A stretch of DNA of 64,000 bases from Burkholderiales bacterium (GCA_020854035.1 JADZGE010000012.1:62001-126000), one strand, 5' to 3'. Shown: positions 1 to 9,039, counted from the stretch's first letter. Numbers and translations: made by a program. Notes: a model not told the origin generated them from the sequence alone.

Positions 1-1121
1 GGAGACCACCCGTCCGCGCGCGCGTAACCCTCCGAGTCGGCGGCGCGCGTGACCCGCACGGCAAGCGCCGGGTCGTGCCAGCGGGCGGCGTCCACGCAGT
101 AGCGCGGATAGCTCGGCAGGCGCTCGACGAGGACCTTGCCGCAGGAGGCGGTGAGCTCCTCCAGCGCGGCAAGCGAGGGCCAGGGCCGCTCCGGGTTGAC
201 GTGATCGGGCGTGACGGGGGAGACGCCGCCCCAGTCGTTCACCCCGGCCGCGATGAGATCGGCGCAGTCCGGCCCGGCGAGATTCGGCGGGGCCTGGATG
301 TTCATGTCGGGACCGAGTATCAGGCGCGCGGCCGCTACGGTCCACAGGTGCTCCTCGCGCGGGCAGTCCGGCGCGCCCGACATGCGCGTGCCGGGCTTGC
401 CGCGGAAATTCTGAACGATCACCTCCTGCACGTGCCCGTAGCGCTCGTTGAGCGCGCGGATCGCGACGAGCGCGTCGATGCGCTCGCGGCGGGTCTCGCC
501 GATGCCGACCAGGATGCCGGTCGTGAACGGCACGCGCGCTTCTCCCGCGAGGCGCAGGGTTTCGAGCCGGACGGAGGGCCGCTTGTCGGGCGCGCCCGCG
601 TGCGCGCCGCCGCGCGCGCACAAGCGCTCCGCCGTCGATTCGAGCATCAGCCCCTGCGATGCGCTCACCCGGCGCAGGCACTCGATATCCTCGCGCGTCA
701 TCACGCCCGGGTTGACGTGCGGCAGCAGACCCGTCTCGCGCAGGACCCTTTCGCACATCGCCGCGAGATAGCCGATGGTGCTCGCGTGCCCCCGCGCCGC
801 GAGTTCCTCGCGCGCGACGCGGTAGCGCAGTTCCGGCTTGTCGCCGAGCGTGAAGAGCGCCTCGTGGCAGCCGGCTTCGCGCCCGGCCCGCGCGATCGCG
901 ATCACCTCCTCCGGATCGAGAAAAGCCCGCGCGCCCGGCCGCGGCGCCCGCGCGAAAGCGCAGTAGCCGCACGCGTCGCGGCAGAGGCGGGTGAGCGGGA
1001 TGAAGACCTTGCGCGAGTACGAGACGACGCGCCCGTGTCCCGCGTCGCGCAGCCGGGCGGCTTCCGGCATCAACGCCGCGGCGCCCGCGGCGGCGAGGTT
1101 GCACAGGACGCGCTCATCCAT
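1..1121 (-). CDS. cofG: FO synthase, CofG-type radical SAM domain (3' end outside window)
   Basis: CofG builds the deazaflavin ring (7,8-didemethyl-8-hydroxy-5-deazariboflavin) of coenzyme F420 together with CofH. The reverse-strand frame opens at ATG 1121 and stays open to the left edge, about 373 codons. It has the radical-SAM motif CRDACGYC (C47, C51, C54) and, near the edge, the CofG-typical stretch WGGVSPVTPDHVNPERPW. The last visible residues (SEGYARADGW) suggest the end of the CofG half, so a fused CofG-CofH (FbiC type) protein is possible but cannot be settled here. It lies 35 bp downstream of the Bug receptor gene and on the same strand as the LLM-class oxidoreductase, which fits an F420-linked operon. 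Confidence 0.85.
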   Translation of the reverse strand, partial: MDERVLCNLAAAGAAALMPEAARLRDAGHGRVVSYSRKVFIPLTRLCRDACGYCAFARAPRPGARAFLDPEEVIAIARAGREAGCHEALFTLGDKPELRYRVAREELAARGHASTIGYLAAMCERVLRETGLLPHVNPGVMTREDIECLRRVSASQGLMLESTAERLCARGGAHAGAPDKRPSVRLETLRLAGEARVPFTTGILVGIGETRRERIDALVAIRALNERYGHVQEVIVQNFRGKPGTRMSGAPDCPREEHLWTVAAARLILGPDMNIQAPPNLAGPDCADLIAAGVNDWGGVSPVTPDHVNPERPWPSLAALEELTASCGKVLVERLPSYPRYCVDAARWHDPALAVRVTRAADSEGYARADGWS

Positions 1122-1156
1122 TTCGTTCTGCCTCAAGAGTTCGGACACCGGGCGGG

Positions 1157-2119
1157 CTACAGCGGCTTGACGCCCGTCGCCTTCACCACTTCCGCCCAGG
1201 CCTTCGTGTCGCGCTCCATCGACTCGAGGACCTGCGCCGGGGTCATGACGAGCGTCTCCGCGGCATTCTGCTCGTACACTTCCTTCGCGCGGGGTGCTTC
1301 CGACGCCCTGGCGTATTCCGCGTTCAGGCGCTCGATGATCGCCCGCGGCGTCCCCGCGGGAGCGAGCACGCCGGAGATCACCGCGCCCTCGACGCCCTTG
1401 ATGGTCTCGCCGATCGTCGGGATCTCCCGCAGGAACGGGGAGCGCTTCGTCGCGGCGAGCCCCAGCGCCACGAGCTTGCCCTTCTGCACGTACTGGATGC
1501 TGGCCGGCACCGTCGCCATGACCATCGCCACTTCGCCCCCGAGCGCCGCGATCACGGGCGTCGCGCCCCCCTTGTAGCTCACCGCCGTGACTTCGATGCC
1601 GGCGCGCCAGCGGAAGCGCTCCGCGGTCATGTGCGTGACGGTGCCGATGCCGGAATTGGCGAGCGTGATCCCGGGATGCTTCTTCGCCATCGCCACCAGC
1701 CCGGCCACGTTCTTCACGCCGACCGATGGGTGAGCGACGAGCAGCAGCGGCGAGGAATTGACGGCCGCGACCGGCGCGAAATCGCGCAGCGGGTGGTAGG
1801 GGAGCCTTGCATACAGCGACGTGCTGATGGTATGGGTCGAGAGATCGGTGAAGAGCAGCGTGTAGCCGTCGGGCGCGGCCTTGGCGACGATGTCCGCCGC
1901 GATGGTCGTGCCGGCGCCCGGCCGATTTTCCACGATTACCTGCTGGCCGAGGTTTTTCGTCATCTCCGCGGCCGTCACGCGCGAGAAAAGATCGGTCGCG
2001 CCGCCGGGCGGAAACGACACGATGACGCGGATCGGTTTCACCGGATAGTTCTGGGCCGGGAGGCTCTGGCTCAGAATGATCGAGATGATTCCCAGGGTGA
2101 TTCTTGACGCCGCCCTCAT
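1157..2119 (-). CDS. Bug/TctC-family tripartite tricarboxylate transporter receptor
   Basis: This is a periplasmic substrate-binding protein of about 320 residues, the usual Bug length. It has an N-terminal signal peptide ending near LPAQ, the YPVKPIRVIVSFPPGG start of the mature protein, and the family motifs ENRPGAG and AAPDGYTLL. I chose ATG 2119 because GGAGAGGAG lies 8 nt upstream; an in-frame TTG at 2125 is less likely. It sits between the LLM-class oxidoreductase (28 bp upstream) and cofG (35 bp downstream), so it probably captures the carboxylate used by that operon. No TctA or TctB lies next to it. The ligand cannot be told from sequence. Confidence 0.93.
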   Translation of the reverse strand: MRAASRITLGIISIILSQSLPAQNYPVKPIRVIVSFPPGGATDLFSRVTAAEMTKNLGQQVIVENRPGAGTTIAADIVAKAAPDGYTLLFTDLSTHTISTSLYARLPYHPLRDFAPVAAVNSSPLLLVAHPSVGVKNVAGLVAMAKKHPGITLANSGIGTVTHMTAERFRWRAGIEVTAVSYKGGATPVIAALGGEVAMVMATVPASIQYVQKGKLVALGLAATKRSPFLREIPTIGETIKGVEGAVISGVLAPAGTPRAIIERLNAEYARASEAPRAKEVYEQNAAETLVMTPAQVLESMERDTKAWAEVVKATGVKPL

Positions 2120-2147
2120 GGTCAATGCTCCTCTCCAGTCTCCGCTC

Positions 2148-3122
2148 TCAAGCCGCCCCCGCCTTCGCCGCCCCGCCGGTGAAGGCGGGGGCGACTTCCG
2201 CCACGAACTTTTCGAGTTGCGGCAATTGATCCGTGCCCGCGAAGCGCACGCACAGATCGGTGACGCCGGCGCGCTCGTAACGGCGCAGCACCTCGATGAC
2301 GGCCGACGCCGGGCCGAGGCCCATCAGGCCCCGATAGTTTACGCCGCCGCCGTAGTATCTCCGGAGAAAATCTCGCGTGAGTGCCTCCGCCCTGGCGGCG
2401 TCCTCCTCCAGCCGCACGGTGGTATAGACGCACATCGGGAAGCCCGGGCGGGCGCGGCCGTGCTTCTCCAGCGCCGCCTCGCACGCTTCCCGCAGGCGCC
2501 GGCAGTCTTCGTCCGTGAGGTAGGTCGTGATGACGCCGTCGCCGAGCCTGCCGACGCGGTCGATCTGCGCCGGGATCATCTCGCCGCGGTTGCCGGCGGT
2601 CATCAGCACCGGCGGGCCGGCCTCCCGCCACGGCAAAGGGCCGATCGTGTGGCCGGACAGGCGAAAACCGTTGCCCTCGTGCGTGACGGGCTCGCCGCTC
2701 CAGAGCTTGCGCCAGACGAGCACGTGCTCCTCGAGATCGCGCACGCGCCGCTTGTGCTCGCGCCCGCACGCTTCCCACTCGCGCGCGATCTCCGGCAGGC
2801 CCCAGCCCACGCCCAGCCCCAGCACGAGCCGGCCCGACGCGAGCTGGTCGATCGTCGCGAGCGCGTGCGCGAGCACCGTCGGCTGCCGCAGCGCGGGCAG
2901 CAGGATCGCGGTGCCGAGCCGCGCGTGCCGGGTGATCGCCGCGAGGTAGGACAGGGTGGCAAGCGGCTCCAGCCGCGGCTTGGCGACGACACTGTCGCCC
3001 ACCCACAGGTCCATGCCCGCGCCGTCGCACACCCGCGCGAGCTCCCAGCACTCCTCGAGCGGCGGCCGCCGCGCCGATTGCAGCACCACCGCGCGGTGCG
3101 GCAGCAGCACTCCCAGTCTCAT
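2148..3122 (-). CDS. LLM-class (luciferase-like) F420-type oxidoreductase
   Basis: A 324-residue luciferase-like monooxygenase-fold protein starting MRLGVLLPHRAVVLQS. It contains the family pattern ATIDQLASGRLVLGLGVGW and a C-terminal TIM-barrel region ending in a clear stop. Members of this group (TIGR03619-like) usually bind F420 rather than FMN; that assignment is family knowledge plus the cofG neighbour, not a residue-level proof. Start is ATG 3122. It lies 132 bp downstream of the acyl-CoA ligase and 28 bp upstream of the Bug receptor. The reaction is unknown; F420-dependent hydride transfer to or from a small organic substrate is the likely chemistry. FMN use remains possible. Confidence 0.85.
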   Translation of the reverse strand: MRLGVLLPHRAVVLQSARRPPLEECWELARVCDGAGMDLWVGDSVVAKPRLEPLATLSYLAAITRHARLGTAILLPALRQPTVLAHALATIDQLASGRLVLGLGVGWGLPEIAREWEACGREHKRRVRDLEEHVLVWRKLWSGEPVTHEGNGFRLSGHTIGPLPWREAGPPVLMTAGNRGEMIPAQIDRVGRLGDGVITTYLTDEDCRRLREACEAALEKHGRARPGFPMCVYTTVRLEEDAARAEALTRDFLRRYYGGGVNYRGLMGLGPASAVIEVLRRYERAGVTDLCVRFAGTDQLPQLEKFVAEVAPAFTGGAAKAGAA

Positions 3123-3164
3123 CGTTCACCTTTCATGCCGCGGCTCCCGCGCATGTCGATATCA

Positions 3165-3242
3165 GCCGCGGAGACGCAGAGCACGCCGAGGGCCATTGAC
3201 GATCAAGGGGCACTTTCTCCGCGGCCTCCGCGTCTCCGGGGC
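3165..3242. repeat. Imperfect inverted repeat, family C
   Basis: The left arm CCGCGGAGACGCAGAG (from 3166) is mirrored by CTCCGCGTCTCCGGGG on the right, matching at 14 of 16 positions, with about 40 bp between. It fills the 132-bp gap between the acyl-CoA ligase and LLM-oxidoreductase genes. The same arms recur at 58996-59308. No coding frame is supported here. Confidence 0.7.
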
Positions 3243-3254
3243 GGAAACCACGAT

Positions 3255-5405
3255 TCACCTCAGCACGGCGAGCGCGTCGGCCGCGACGACGCCCTTGCCG
3301 CGGGGGCGCACCAGCAGCGGGTTCACGTCGAGCTCCGCGAGCCTGTCGCACAGAGCCCACGCGAGCGCGGAAATTCGCGCGAGCGCCTCGGCGAGCGCCT
3401 CCGCGTCGAGCGCGGGCCGGCCCCGCGGCGCTTCGAGCAGCGCGCGCCCGCGCAGCTCGCCCATCATTTCCCGGGCCGTATCGACGCCGAATGGCGCCAC
3501 GCGGAACGTCACGTCGCGCAGCGTCTCGGCGAATACGCCGCCCAGTCCGAGCGCGACCACCGGGCCGAAGGCGGTGTCGTTCACGACGCCCACGATCGCT
3601 TCCATCGCGTCACAGACCATCTCCGAGGCGAGCAGCCCGTCGAGGCGCGCGCCGGGAACGGCGGCGCGCGCTCGCGCCACGATCTCCGTGGCGGCGCGCG
3701 CGAGCTCGCGCGCGTCGGCGATGTTCAACCGCACGCAGCCGATGTCCGACTTGTGCGCGATGGCGGGAGAGACGATCTTCAGCGCCAGCGGAAAGACGAG
3801 CCCCGCGCATTCCCGTGCGTCCGGTTCGAGCGGCAGCAGGCGATCGCGCGTCACCGGGATGCCCGCCGCGGCGACGAGGCGCTTCGACTCGTGCTCGTTC
3901 AGCGTCGCGGCGCCCGGCGGCAACGGCGGCAGGAGGGCACCGGCGCCCGGCGCGGGGCGCTCCGGCACCCGCGCGCGCCGCCGAGCCGCGGCGTAATCCG
4001 CGAGCCGCGCCATCGCCGTGGCGACCCGCCGGGGCGAAGCGAGCACCGGTATCCCCGCCGCGCGCAGCCGCGCCATGCCCTCCGGCGCGAGCGCCTCGTT
4101 CATGCTCGAGTACGCCACGATGGGCTTCGGGCTTGCGCGCGCCACTTCCGCGAGCACTTCGCCGCCGTGGACGAGCTGGCCGGGCCCCGCGGCGGCGAAC
4201 ATGACCGCCATCTGGTCGATGTCCGGATCGCCGATCACCGCCGCGAAAGCGCGGCGGAAATCGAGCCCCTCGCCCGCCCGGGGATACCCGGCGGTATAGT
4301 CGACCGGATTCCCGAGCGAGGCGAGCTTCGGCAGCGTCGCCCGCAACACCTCGAGTGTCTCGCCGGAGAACGGCGGCATCGCGAGCTCGTGGCGCTCCGC
4401 GTTGTCCGAGAAGCTCGCCGCGGCGCCGCCGGAGCCGCCGATCGCGGCGACCCGGCGTCCCCCGGGCAGGCGCCCGCCGGCGAAACACAGCGCCGCGTCG
4501 GCGGCTTCGTGCACGTCGTCCACCTCGACGACACCGCACTGCCGGAACGCGGCGCGGTAGGCGTCGTAGCTTCCGGCGAGGTTCGCCGTGTGCGACTCGG
4601 CCGCGCGCCGGCCCTGCTCCGTGTTGCCCGCCTTGATGACGATGACGGGCTTGCCAGCGGCGAGCGCGCGGCGCGCGGCGGCCATGAACGCCCGGCCGTC
4701 GCGGACGCCCTCGAGGTAGGCGAGGATCACCCGCGTGCCGGGATCCCCGGCGAAGGCGTCGATCAGCTCCGGCGCGGTGATGTCCGCCTCGTTGCCGCTC
4801 GTCACCACGTAGCGAAAGCCCAGCCCGGCGGCGGTGCACTGGATGACGATGCCCATGCCGAAGCTCGCGCTTTGCAAAACGGCGGAAACCGGGCCGGGCT
4901 GCATGCGCGGCGGGCGCGTGAGGCTGCCCCACGCGGCGTACGCGCGCGCGCCGACATTGACGAACCCCAGGCAGTTGGGGCCGATGATGCGCACGCCGCG
5001 CGCGCGCGCGGTCGAGAGCATCGCCGCCTCGAGCGCCGCGCCCGCTTCGCCGCTCTCGCGGAAACCGCCTCCCAGCACGACCGCGTAGCGGATGCCGCGC
5101 TCGGCGCAGTGGCCGATGCTCGCCGGCACCTGCGCCGCCGGCAGCGCGATCACCGCCACGTCGCACGCGCCCTCGATCGCGGCAAGCGAGGGCAGGCAGC
5201 GATAGCCGTCGAGCTCCGTGTATCGCGGGTTGACCGGATAGACGCCGCCCTCGTAGCCGAGCTCCTTCAGCGTCCTCACCGTCTGCGCCCCGGGGCGCGC
5301 GGGATCCGCGCTGGCGCCCACGATCGCGATGCCGCGCGGGTCGAGCAGGCGCTCGAACGCGTTCACCGGCGCCGGCGCGGTGACGGTGCTCACGTCACCG
5401 GCCAT
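3255..5405 (-). CDS. Acetate--CoA ligase family protein (NDP-forming acyl-CoA synthetase)
   Basis: A 716-residue single-chain NDP-forming acyl-CoA ligase. Its order is a CoA-binding domain (FERLLDPRGIAIVGAS near the N-terminus), a succinyl-CoA-synthetase-like middle with the phosphohistidine region ESHTANLAG, and a C-terminal ATP-grasp domain (LNEHESKRLVAAAGIPVTRD, then ALGLGGVFAETLRD). Such enzymes interconvert an acid, CoA and ATP with acyl-CoA, ADP and phosphate. The start is ATG 5405; longer readings of this frame extend through the amidohydrolase gene and are shadow. It overlaps the amidohydrolase stop by 16 bp, so the two are probably co-translated. The substrate is likely a product of the amidohydrolase, which is an inference. 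Confidence 0.93.
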   Translation of the reverse strand: MAGDVSTVTAPAPVNAFERLLDPRGIAIVGASADPARPGAQTVRTLKELGYEGGVYPVNPRYTELDGYRCLPSLAAIEGACDVAVIALPAAQVPASIGHCAERGIRYAVVLGGGFRESGEAGAALEAAMLSTARARGVRIIGPNCLGFVNVGARAYAAWGSLTRPPRMQPGPVSAVLQSASFGMGIVIQCTAAGLGFRYVVTSGNEADITAPELIDAFAGDPGTRVILAYLEGVRDGRAFMAAARRALAAGKPVIVIKAGNTEQGRRAAESHTANLAGSYDAYRAAFRQCGVVEVDDVHEAADAALCFAGGRLPGGRRVAAIGGSGGAAASFSDNAERHELAMPPFSGETLEVLRATLPKLASLGNPVDYTAGYPRAGEGLDFRRAFAAVIGDPDIDQMAVMFAAAGPGQLVHGGEVLAEVARASPKPIVAYSSMNEALAPEGMARLRAAGIPVLASPRRVATAMARLADYAAARRRARVPERPAPGAGALLPPLPPGAATLNEHESKRLVAAAGIPVTRDRLLPLEPDARECAGLVFPLALKIVSPAIAHKSDIGCVRLNIADARELARAATEIVARARAAVPGARLDGLLASEMVCDAMEAIVGVVNDTAFGPVVALGLGGVFAETLRDVTFRVAPFGVDTAREMMGELRGRALLEAPRGRPALDAEALAEALARISALAWALCDRLAELDVNPLLVRPRGKGVVAADALAVLR

Positions 5406-6796
5406 GCGAGTTTCATCACCTGCTTCATGTCGAGCCGCCCGGCGATGCGCGCGGCCGCGGCGGCGGCCACGCGCAGCACTTCGTCCTGGTCGACCCGGAC
5501 GAGGCGGCCCTCGCTGAGCACCTGCTCGCCCGCGACGAACACGTGTTTCGCGGTGTTGCCGGTCGCGCTGTAGACGAGGTTCGACACCGGGTTGTGGAGC
5601 GGCTGCCATTCGGGCGTCGCCGCGTCGAACAGCACGAAGTCGGCTTCCCGGCCGGTTTCGATCGACCCGATGCGATCGGCGAGACCGGCGCCGCGCGCCC
5701 CGTTCACGGTCGCCATCTCCAGCACCTGCTCGGGCGGCATCAGCCGGGGATTCAACCGGATCTCCTTGTAGCCGCACGCGCAGTAGCGCATCTCCTGCAC
5801 GAGATCGACCGTGCCGGAGCTGGCGTGATCGGTGCCGAGGCTCACGTTCACCCCGAGCGCCATCAGCTCCGGGTGGCGCCCCACCGCGAGATTGCCGTAG
5901 CCGTTGTGGATCGAGGAAGACGGGCAGCACACGATGGTCGGCCTGCGCTTCGCGATGAGCGCGATCTCGCGCGGCTCGAGCCAGCCGCCGTGGAGGAGCA
6001 GCATGTGCTCGTCGAGCACGCCCAGGGACTCGAGCCGCTCGATCTCGGGCTTGCCGCACTGCACGAGGCTCGCGTCGTGCGTGAAATACGAGTAGCAGGC
6101 GTGGGTCTGGAGGATCGCGCGGTGGCGCACCGCGATCTCCTTCAGCGCGAGGATCAGCTCGTCGGAGGTGTTGTTCATCCCGCGGAAGGACGCGCTCACG
6201 GTGAGCCGGCCGGCGTGCGTCCCGGCGTAGCGCCCGAAGAGCGCCTCGGTCTTCGCGACGCAGCGCGCGGTATCCTCGACCATGCTCCCGGGGAGGATCC
6301 CGGTCACCGACTTGCCGCGGTCGAAGCAGCTCACCGCGAGCACCATGCGCATGCCCGCGGCCATCATCGTTCGCACCGTCGCATCCGGGTGGTAGTTGCC
6401 CGGCTCGATGTAGCAGGTGACGCCGTGGCGCAGCATTTCGAGCGCCGCAAGGCTCGCCGCCGCGGCGCAATCCTCCTCGCCCATCGCCGCTTCGTAGGGG
6501 TACATGTGCTCGAAGAGGAACGCCTGCGCGTTCGACTCGTCGGCGAGCCCGCGCGCGAGCTGGAAGGACGAATGCAGGTGATTGTCGACGAGGCCGGGCG
6601 TTGCCACGGTGCCGCGGCCCTCGACGACGCGCGCGCCGCGCCACGCGGCTTCGATCGCCGCCGACTTGCCGATCGCCGCGAACCTGCCGTCCTTCACCGC
6701 GAGCCCCGCGTCCCGGATCACCCGCCGGCCGGCGTCGACGGTGACGAGCCAGTCGATGCGCGTCACCAGGAGGTCGGCTTCGTTCACTGCGCTCAT
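5390..6796 (-). CDS. Amidohydrolase family protein (MTA/SAH deaminase/SsnA-like)
   Basis: A 468-residue metal-dependent amidohydrolase. The first metal motif is at H73 and H75 (VDNHLHSSF), followed by later ligands in THACYSYF and LLHGGWLEPRE and the catalytic-aspartate region SLGTDHASSG. The fold and order match cytosine-deaminase/SsnA/chlorohydrolase relatives that hydrolyse C-N bonds of cyclic amines or amides. I chose ATG 6796; an upstream GTG at 6820 adds eight residues with no family support. It is the first gene of the minus-strand operon with the acyl-CoA ligase, LLM oxidoreductase, Bug receptor and cofG. The exact substrate is unknown. Confidence 0.9.
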   Translation of the reverse strand: MSAVNEADLLVTRIDWLVTVDAGRRVIRDAGLAVKDGRFAAIGKSAAIEAAWRGARVVEGRGTVATPGLVDNHLHSSFQLARGLADESNAQAFLFEHMYPYEAAMGEEDCAAAASLAALEMLRHGVTCYIEPGNYHPDATVRTMMAAGMRMVLAVSCFDRGKSVTGILPGSMVEDTARCVAKTEALFGRYAGTHAGRLTVSASFRGMNNTSDELILALKEIAVRHRAILQTHACYSYFTHDASLVQCGKPEIERLESLGVLDEHMLLLHGGWLEPREIALIAKRRPTIVCCPSSSIHNGYGNLAVGRHPELMALGVNVSLGTDHASSGTVDLVQEMRYCACGYKEIRLNPRLMPPEQVLEMATVNGARGAGLADRIGSIETGREADFVLFDAATPEWQPLHNPVSNLVYSATGNTAKHVFVAGEQVLSEGRLVRVDQDEVLRVAAAAAARIAGRLDMKQVMKLAWPVT

Positions 6797-6875
6797 GGGT
6801 CCGGTCGGTTCGCGAGCCACGTATTCTAGCCGATGCGATTCGCGCGCCGCCGCGTGCTATCGTGGCGGGCGCTCC

Positions 6876-6910
6876 CCTCACCGTCACCCGTCACCCATCG
6901 CGCATCACCC
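6876..6910. repeat. GTCACCC-type repeat, family A copy 1
   Basis: A run of degenerate TCACCC/GTCACC units (CACCGTCACCCGTCACCCAT and onward) directly upstream of the TauE/SafE start. It occupies the place where a Shine-Dalgarno sequence would be expected. It is the single-arm form of the repeat that occurs with two arms elsewhere in this window. Confidence 0.6.
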
Positions 6911-6915
6911 ACGAC

Positions 6916-7710
6916 ATGGACTGGTGGTGGGCCTACCTCGCGGTAGGCGTCTTCGTCGGCTTCTTCAGCGGGCTCCTCGGCATCGGCGGGGGCTCGGCGC
7001 TCGTGCCCGTGCTCGCATTCATCTATGCGGCCAAGGGCTTTCCCGCGCCGTACGTGGTGCACCTTGCGCTCGGCACTGGCATCGCCGCGATCTGCCTCAC
7101 CGCGACGGCCAGCGCGTGGAGCCATCACCGCCACAATGCGGTCAACTGGCGCCTGTTCGCGCGCTTTCTGCCGGGCGTGACGCTCGGCACGCTCGCCGGG
7201 GTACTGCTCGCGAGCCACCTCGATGCGCGGCTGATCAGCATCGTGTTCACCGCGCTGATTTTCTACGTCGCGGCGCTGATGCTCATCGAGCGACGGCCCC
7301 GCCCGAAGCGGGAGCTCCCCGGCGCGACCGCCATGTCGGTGATGGGCGGCATTGTCGGACTGTTTTCCAGCCTCACCGCGACCGGCGGCGCGACCATGAT
7401 CGTCGCCTACCTCGTGCGGCGCGATGTTCCGGTGCACGAAGCGATCGGCACCGCCTCGGCGGCGAGCTGGTCGCTCGCGCTGGCGGGCACGGCAGGCTAT
7501 ATCGCGGCGGGGGCGCGCGTGCCGGAGCTTCCCGCGGCGAGCCTGGGTTTCGTCCATCTTCCGGCGCTCGCGTGGATCGTCGCCGCCAGCATGCTGCTCG
7601 CACCGGTCGGAGCGTCGGTGGCGCACCGCACGCCGGGGAAAGCGCTGAAGCGCATCTTCGCGGTGGTGCTGCTCGCGCTGGCGACGGGGATGCTGGCCGG
7701 GTTCTTCTAG
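6916..7710 (+). CDS. TauE/SafE family sulfite/organosulfonate exporter
   Basis: A 264-residue polytopic inner-membrane protein with about eight hydrophobic segments. The N-terminal signature VGFFSGLLGIGGGSALVPVL and the repeat-like second half (IVGLFSSLTATGGATMIV) are typical of TauE/SafE/DUF81 permeases, which export sulfite, sulfoacetate or related small anions. ATG 6916 gives the conserved MDWWWAY start; an upstream in-frame ATG at 6862 runs through repeat sequence. There is no good ribosome-binding site, only the family A repeat. It is divergent from the amidohydrolase operon and convergent with the CoA transferase. Confidence 0.9.
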   Translation: MDWWWAYLAVGVFVGFFSGLLGIGGGSALVPVLAFIYAAKGFPAPYVVHLALGTGIAAICLTATASAWSHHRHNAVNWRLFARFLPGVTLGTLAGVLLASHLDARLISIVFTALIFYVAALMLIERRPRPKRELPGATAMSVMGGIVGLFSSLTATGGATMIVAYLVRRDVPVHEAIGTASAASWSLALAGTAGYIAAGARVPELPAASLGFVHLPALAWIVAASMLLAPVGASVAHRTPGKALKRIFAVVLLALATGMLAGFF

Positions 7711-7741
7711 AGCCGCCGGTGCGCGCCGCTTCGACCTCCGC

Positions 7742-7764
7742 CCGCCCGTGCAGTGCACGGGCGG
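7742..7764. terminator. Perfect hairpin between convergent genes
   Basis: CCGCCCGTGCA and TGCACGGGCGG form 11-nt mirror-image arms around a single G at 7753. The hairpin lies 31 bp past the TauE/SafE stop and 51 bp past the stop of the convergent CoA transferase. There is no U tract, so bidirectional termination is only likely. Confidence 0.5.
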
Positions 7765-7815
7765 CGAGACCCTTGCCGGCGTGCCCCGGCGTTCATCGGC
7801 GGGCGGTCTCGCCTT

Positions 7816-9039
7816 TCATACGATTCCATCCGCCCGCAGCCGCGTCACCTCCGCCTCGCTCATGCCGAGCAACCCGCGCAGCACCGAGTCCGCGTGCTCG
7901 CCCAGCGTCGGCGGCGGCACCTTGTGCTCGAGCGGGGTGCCGGAGAAGCGCATCGGACTCCTCACCAGCGACACCTTGCCCGCGAGCGGATGGTCGAGTT
8001 CCATCCGCAGGCCCCGCGCGAGCGCCTGCGGCTCCTCGAATACCTGCCTGAGGTTGTTGATCGGTCCGTTCGGCACGCCGGCCGCCTCGAGCGCGTCCAC
8101 CCAGTCGCGCGTGGTGCGTTTCACGAAGATCTCCGAGAGCAGCCGCGTGATCTCGGCGCGGTTCTCGACGCGCCTCGCGTTCGTCGCGAACCTGGGGTCG
8201 GCCGCGAGGTGCTCGCACTTCGCGACCTCGCAGAACCTGCGGAACAGGTTGTCGTTGCCGCAGGCGAGGATGATGTCGCCGTCGGCGGTGCGGAACGTCT
8301 GGTAGGGCACGATGTTGGGGTGCGCGTTGCCGAGCCGCCCCGGGGGCACGCCCGTGGCGAGGTAGTTGCCGCCCTGGTTGGACAGGATCGCCGTGAGCGA
8401 GTCGAAAAGCGCGAGGTCGAGATGCTGGCCGGCGCCGGTTCGCTCGCGGCTCGCGATCGCCGCGCACACGGCGATCGAGGCATACATCCCGGTGATGATG
8501 TCGCCGATCGGGATGCCCGCCTTCTGCGGGCCGCCGCCGGGCAGATCATCGCGCTCCCCGGTGACGCTCATGATGCCCGCCATGCCCTGGATCATGAAGT
8601 CGTAGCCGGGGCGCTCCGCGTACGGACCCGTCTGGCCGAAGCCGGTCACGGAGCAGTAGATGAGCCGCGGGTTCACTTGCGCGAGGTCCTCGTACCCGAG
8701 CCCGTAGCGCGCGAGATCGCCCACCTTGTAGTTCTCCAGCAGGACGTCGCTTCGCGCGGCGAGCCGGCGCACGATGTCCTGACCGTCGGGTTTCGAGAGA
8801 TTGACCGTGAGCGACTTCTTGCCGCGGTTGGCGCAGGCGAAGTAGGCGGACTCCGTGGTGTCCCGGCCCTCGCGGTCCTTCAGCCACGGCGGCCCGAACG
8901 CGCGCGAGTCATCACCGGTTATCGGGCGCTCGATCTTGATGACCTCGGCGCCGAGGTCGGCGAGGTTCTGCCCGGTCCACGGCGCGGCGAGCACCCGGGA
9001 GAGGTCGATTACACGGATGTGCGATAGCGGTCCCGGCAT
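7816..9039 (-). CDS. CaiB/BaiF family (family III) CoA transferase
   Basis: A 407-residue class III CoA transferase, which moves CoA between carboxylic acids through an aspartyl-CoA intermediate. The N-terminus PLSHIRVIDLSRVLAAPWTG, the middle LLENYKVGDLARYGLGY and the GYD motif (D147, in the region taken as the nucleophile) match the family, as does the length. It is monocistronic: the neighbouring TauE/SafE gene is convergent, and a Bug gene is divergent across 387 bp. Possible substrates include formyl-, carnitine- or other dicarboxylate-CoA pairs; the sequence does not decide. Start is ATG 9039. Confidence 0.92.
   Translation of the reverse strand: MPGPLSHIRVIDLSRVLAAPWTGQNLADLGAEVIKIERPITGDDSRAFGPPWLKDREGRDTTESAYFACANRGKKSLTVNLSKPDGQDIVRRLAARSDVLLENYKVGDLARYGLGYEDLAQVNPRLIYCSVTGFGQTGPYAERPGYDFMIQGMAGIMSVTGERDDLPGGGPQKAGIPIGDIITGMYASIAVCAAIASRERTGAGQHLDLALFDSLTAILSNQGGNYLATGVPPGRLGNAHPNIVPYQTFRTADGDIILACGNDNLFRRFCEVAKCEHLAADPRFATNARRVENRAEITRLLSEIFVKRTTRDWVDALEAAGVPNGPINNLRQVFEEPQALARGLRMELDHPLAGKVSLVRSPMRFSGTPLEHKVPPPTLGEHADSVLRGLLGMSEAEVTRLRADGIV

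Noticed and set aside
2076-5573. A 1165-codon plus-strand open frame
   Set aside because: It lies opposite the LLM oxidoreductase and acyl-CoA ligase genes, is rich in Arg, Ala and His, and shows no domain. It is a GC-driven shadow frame.
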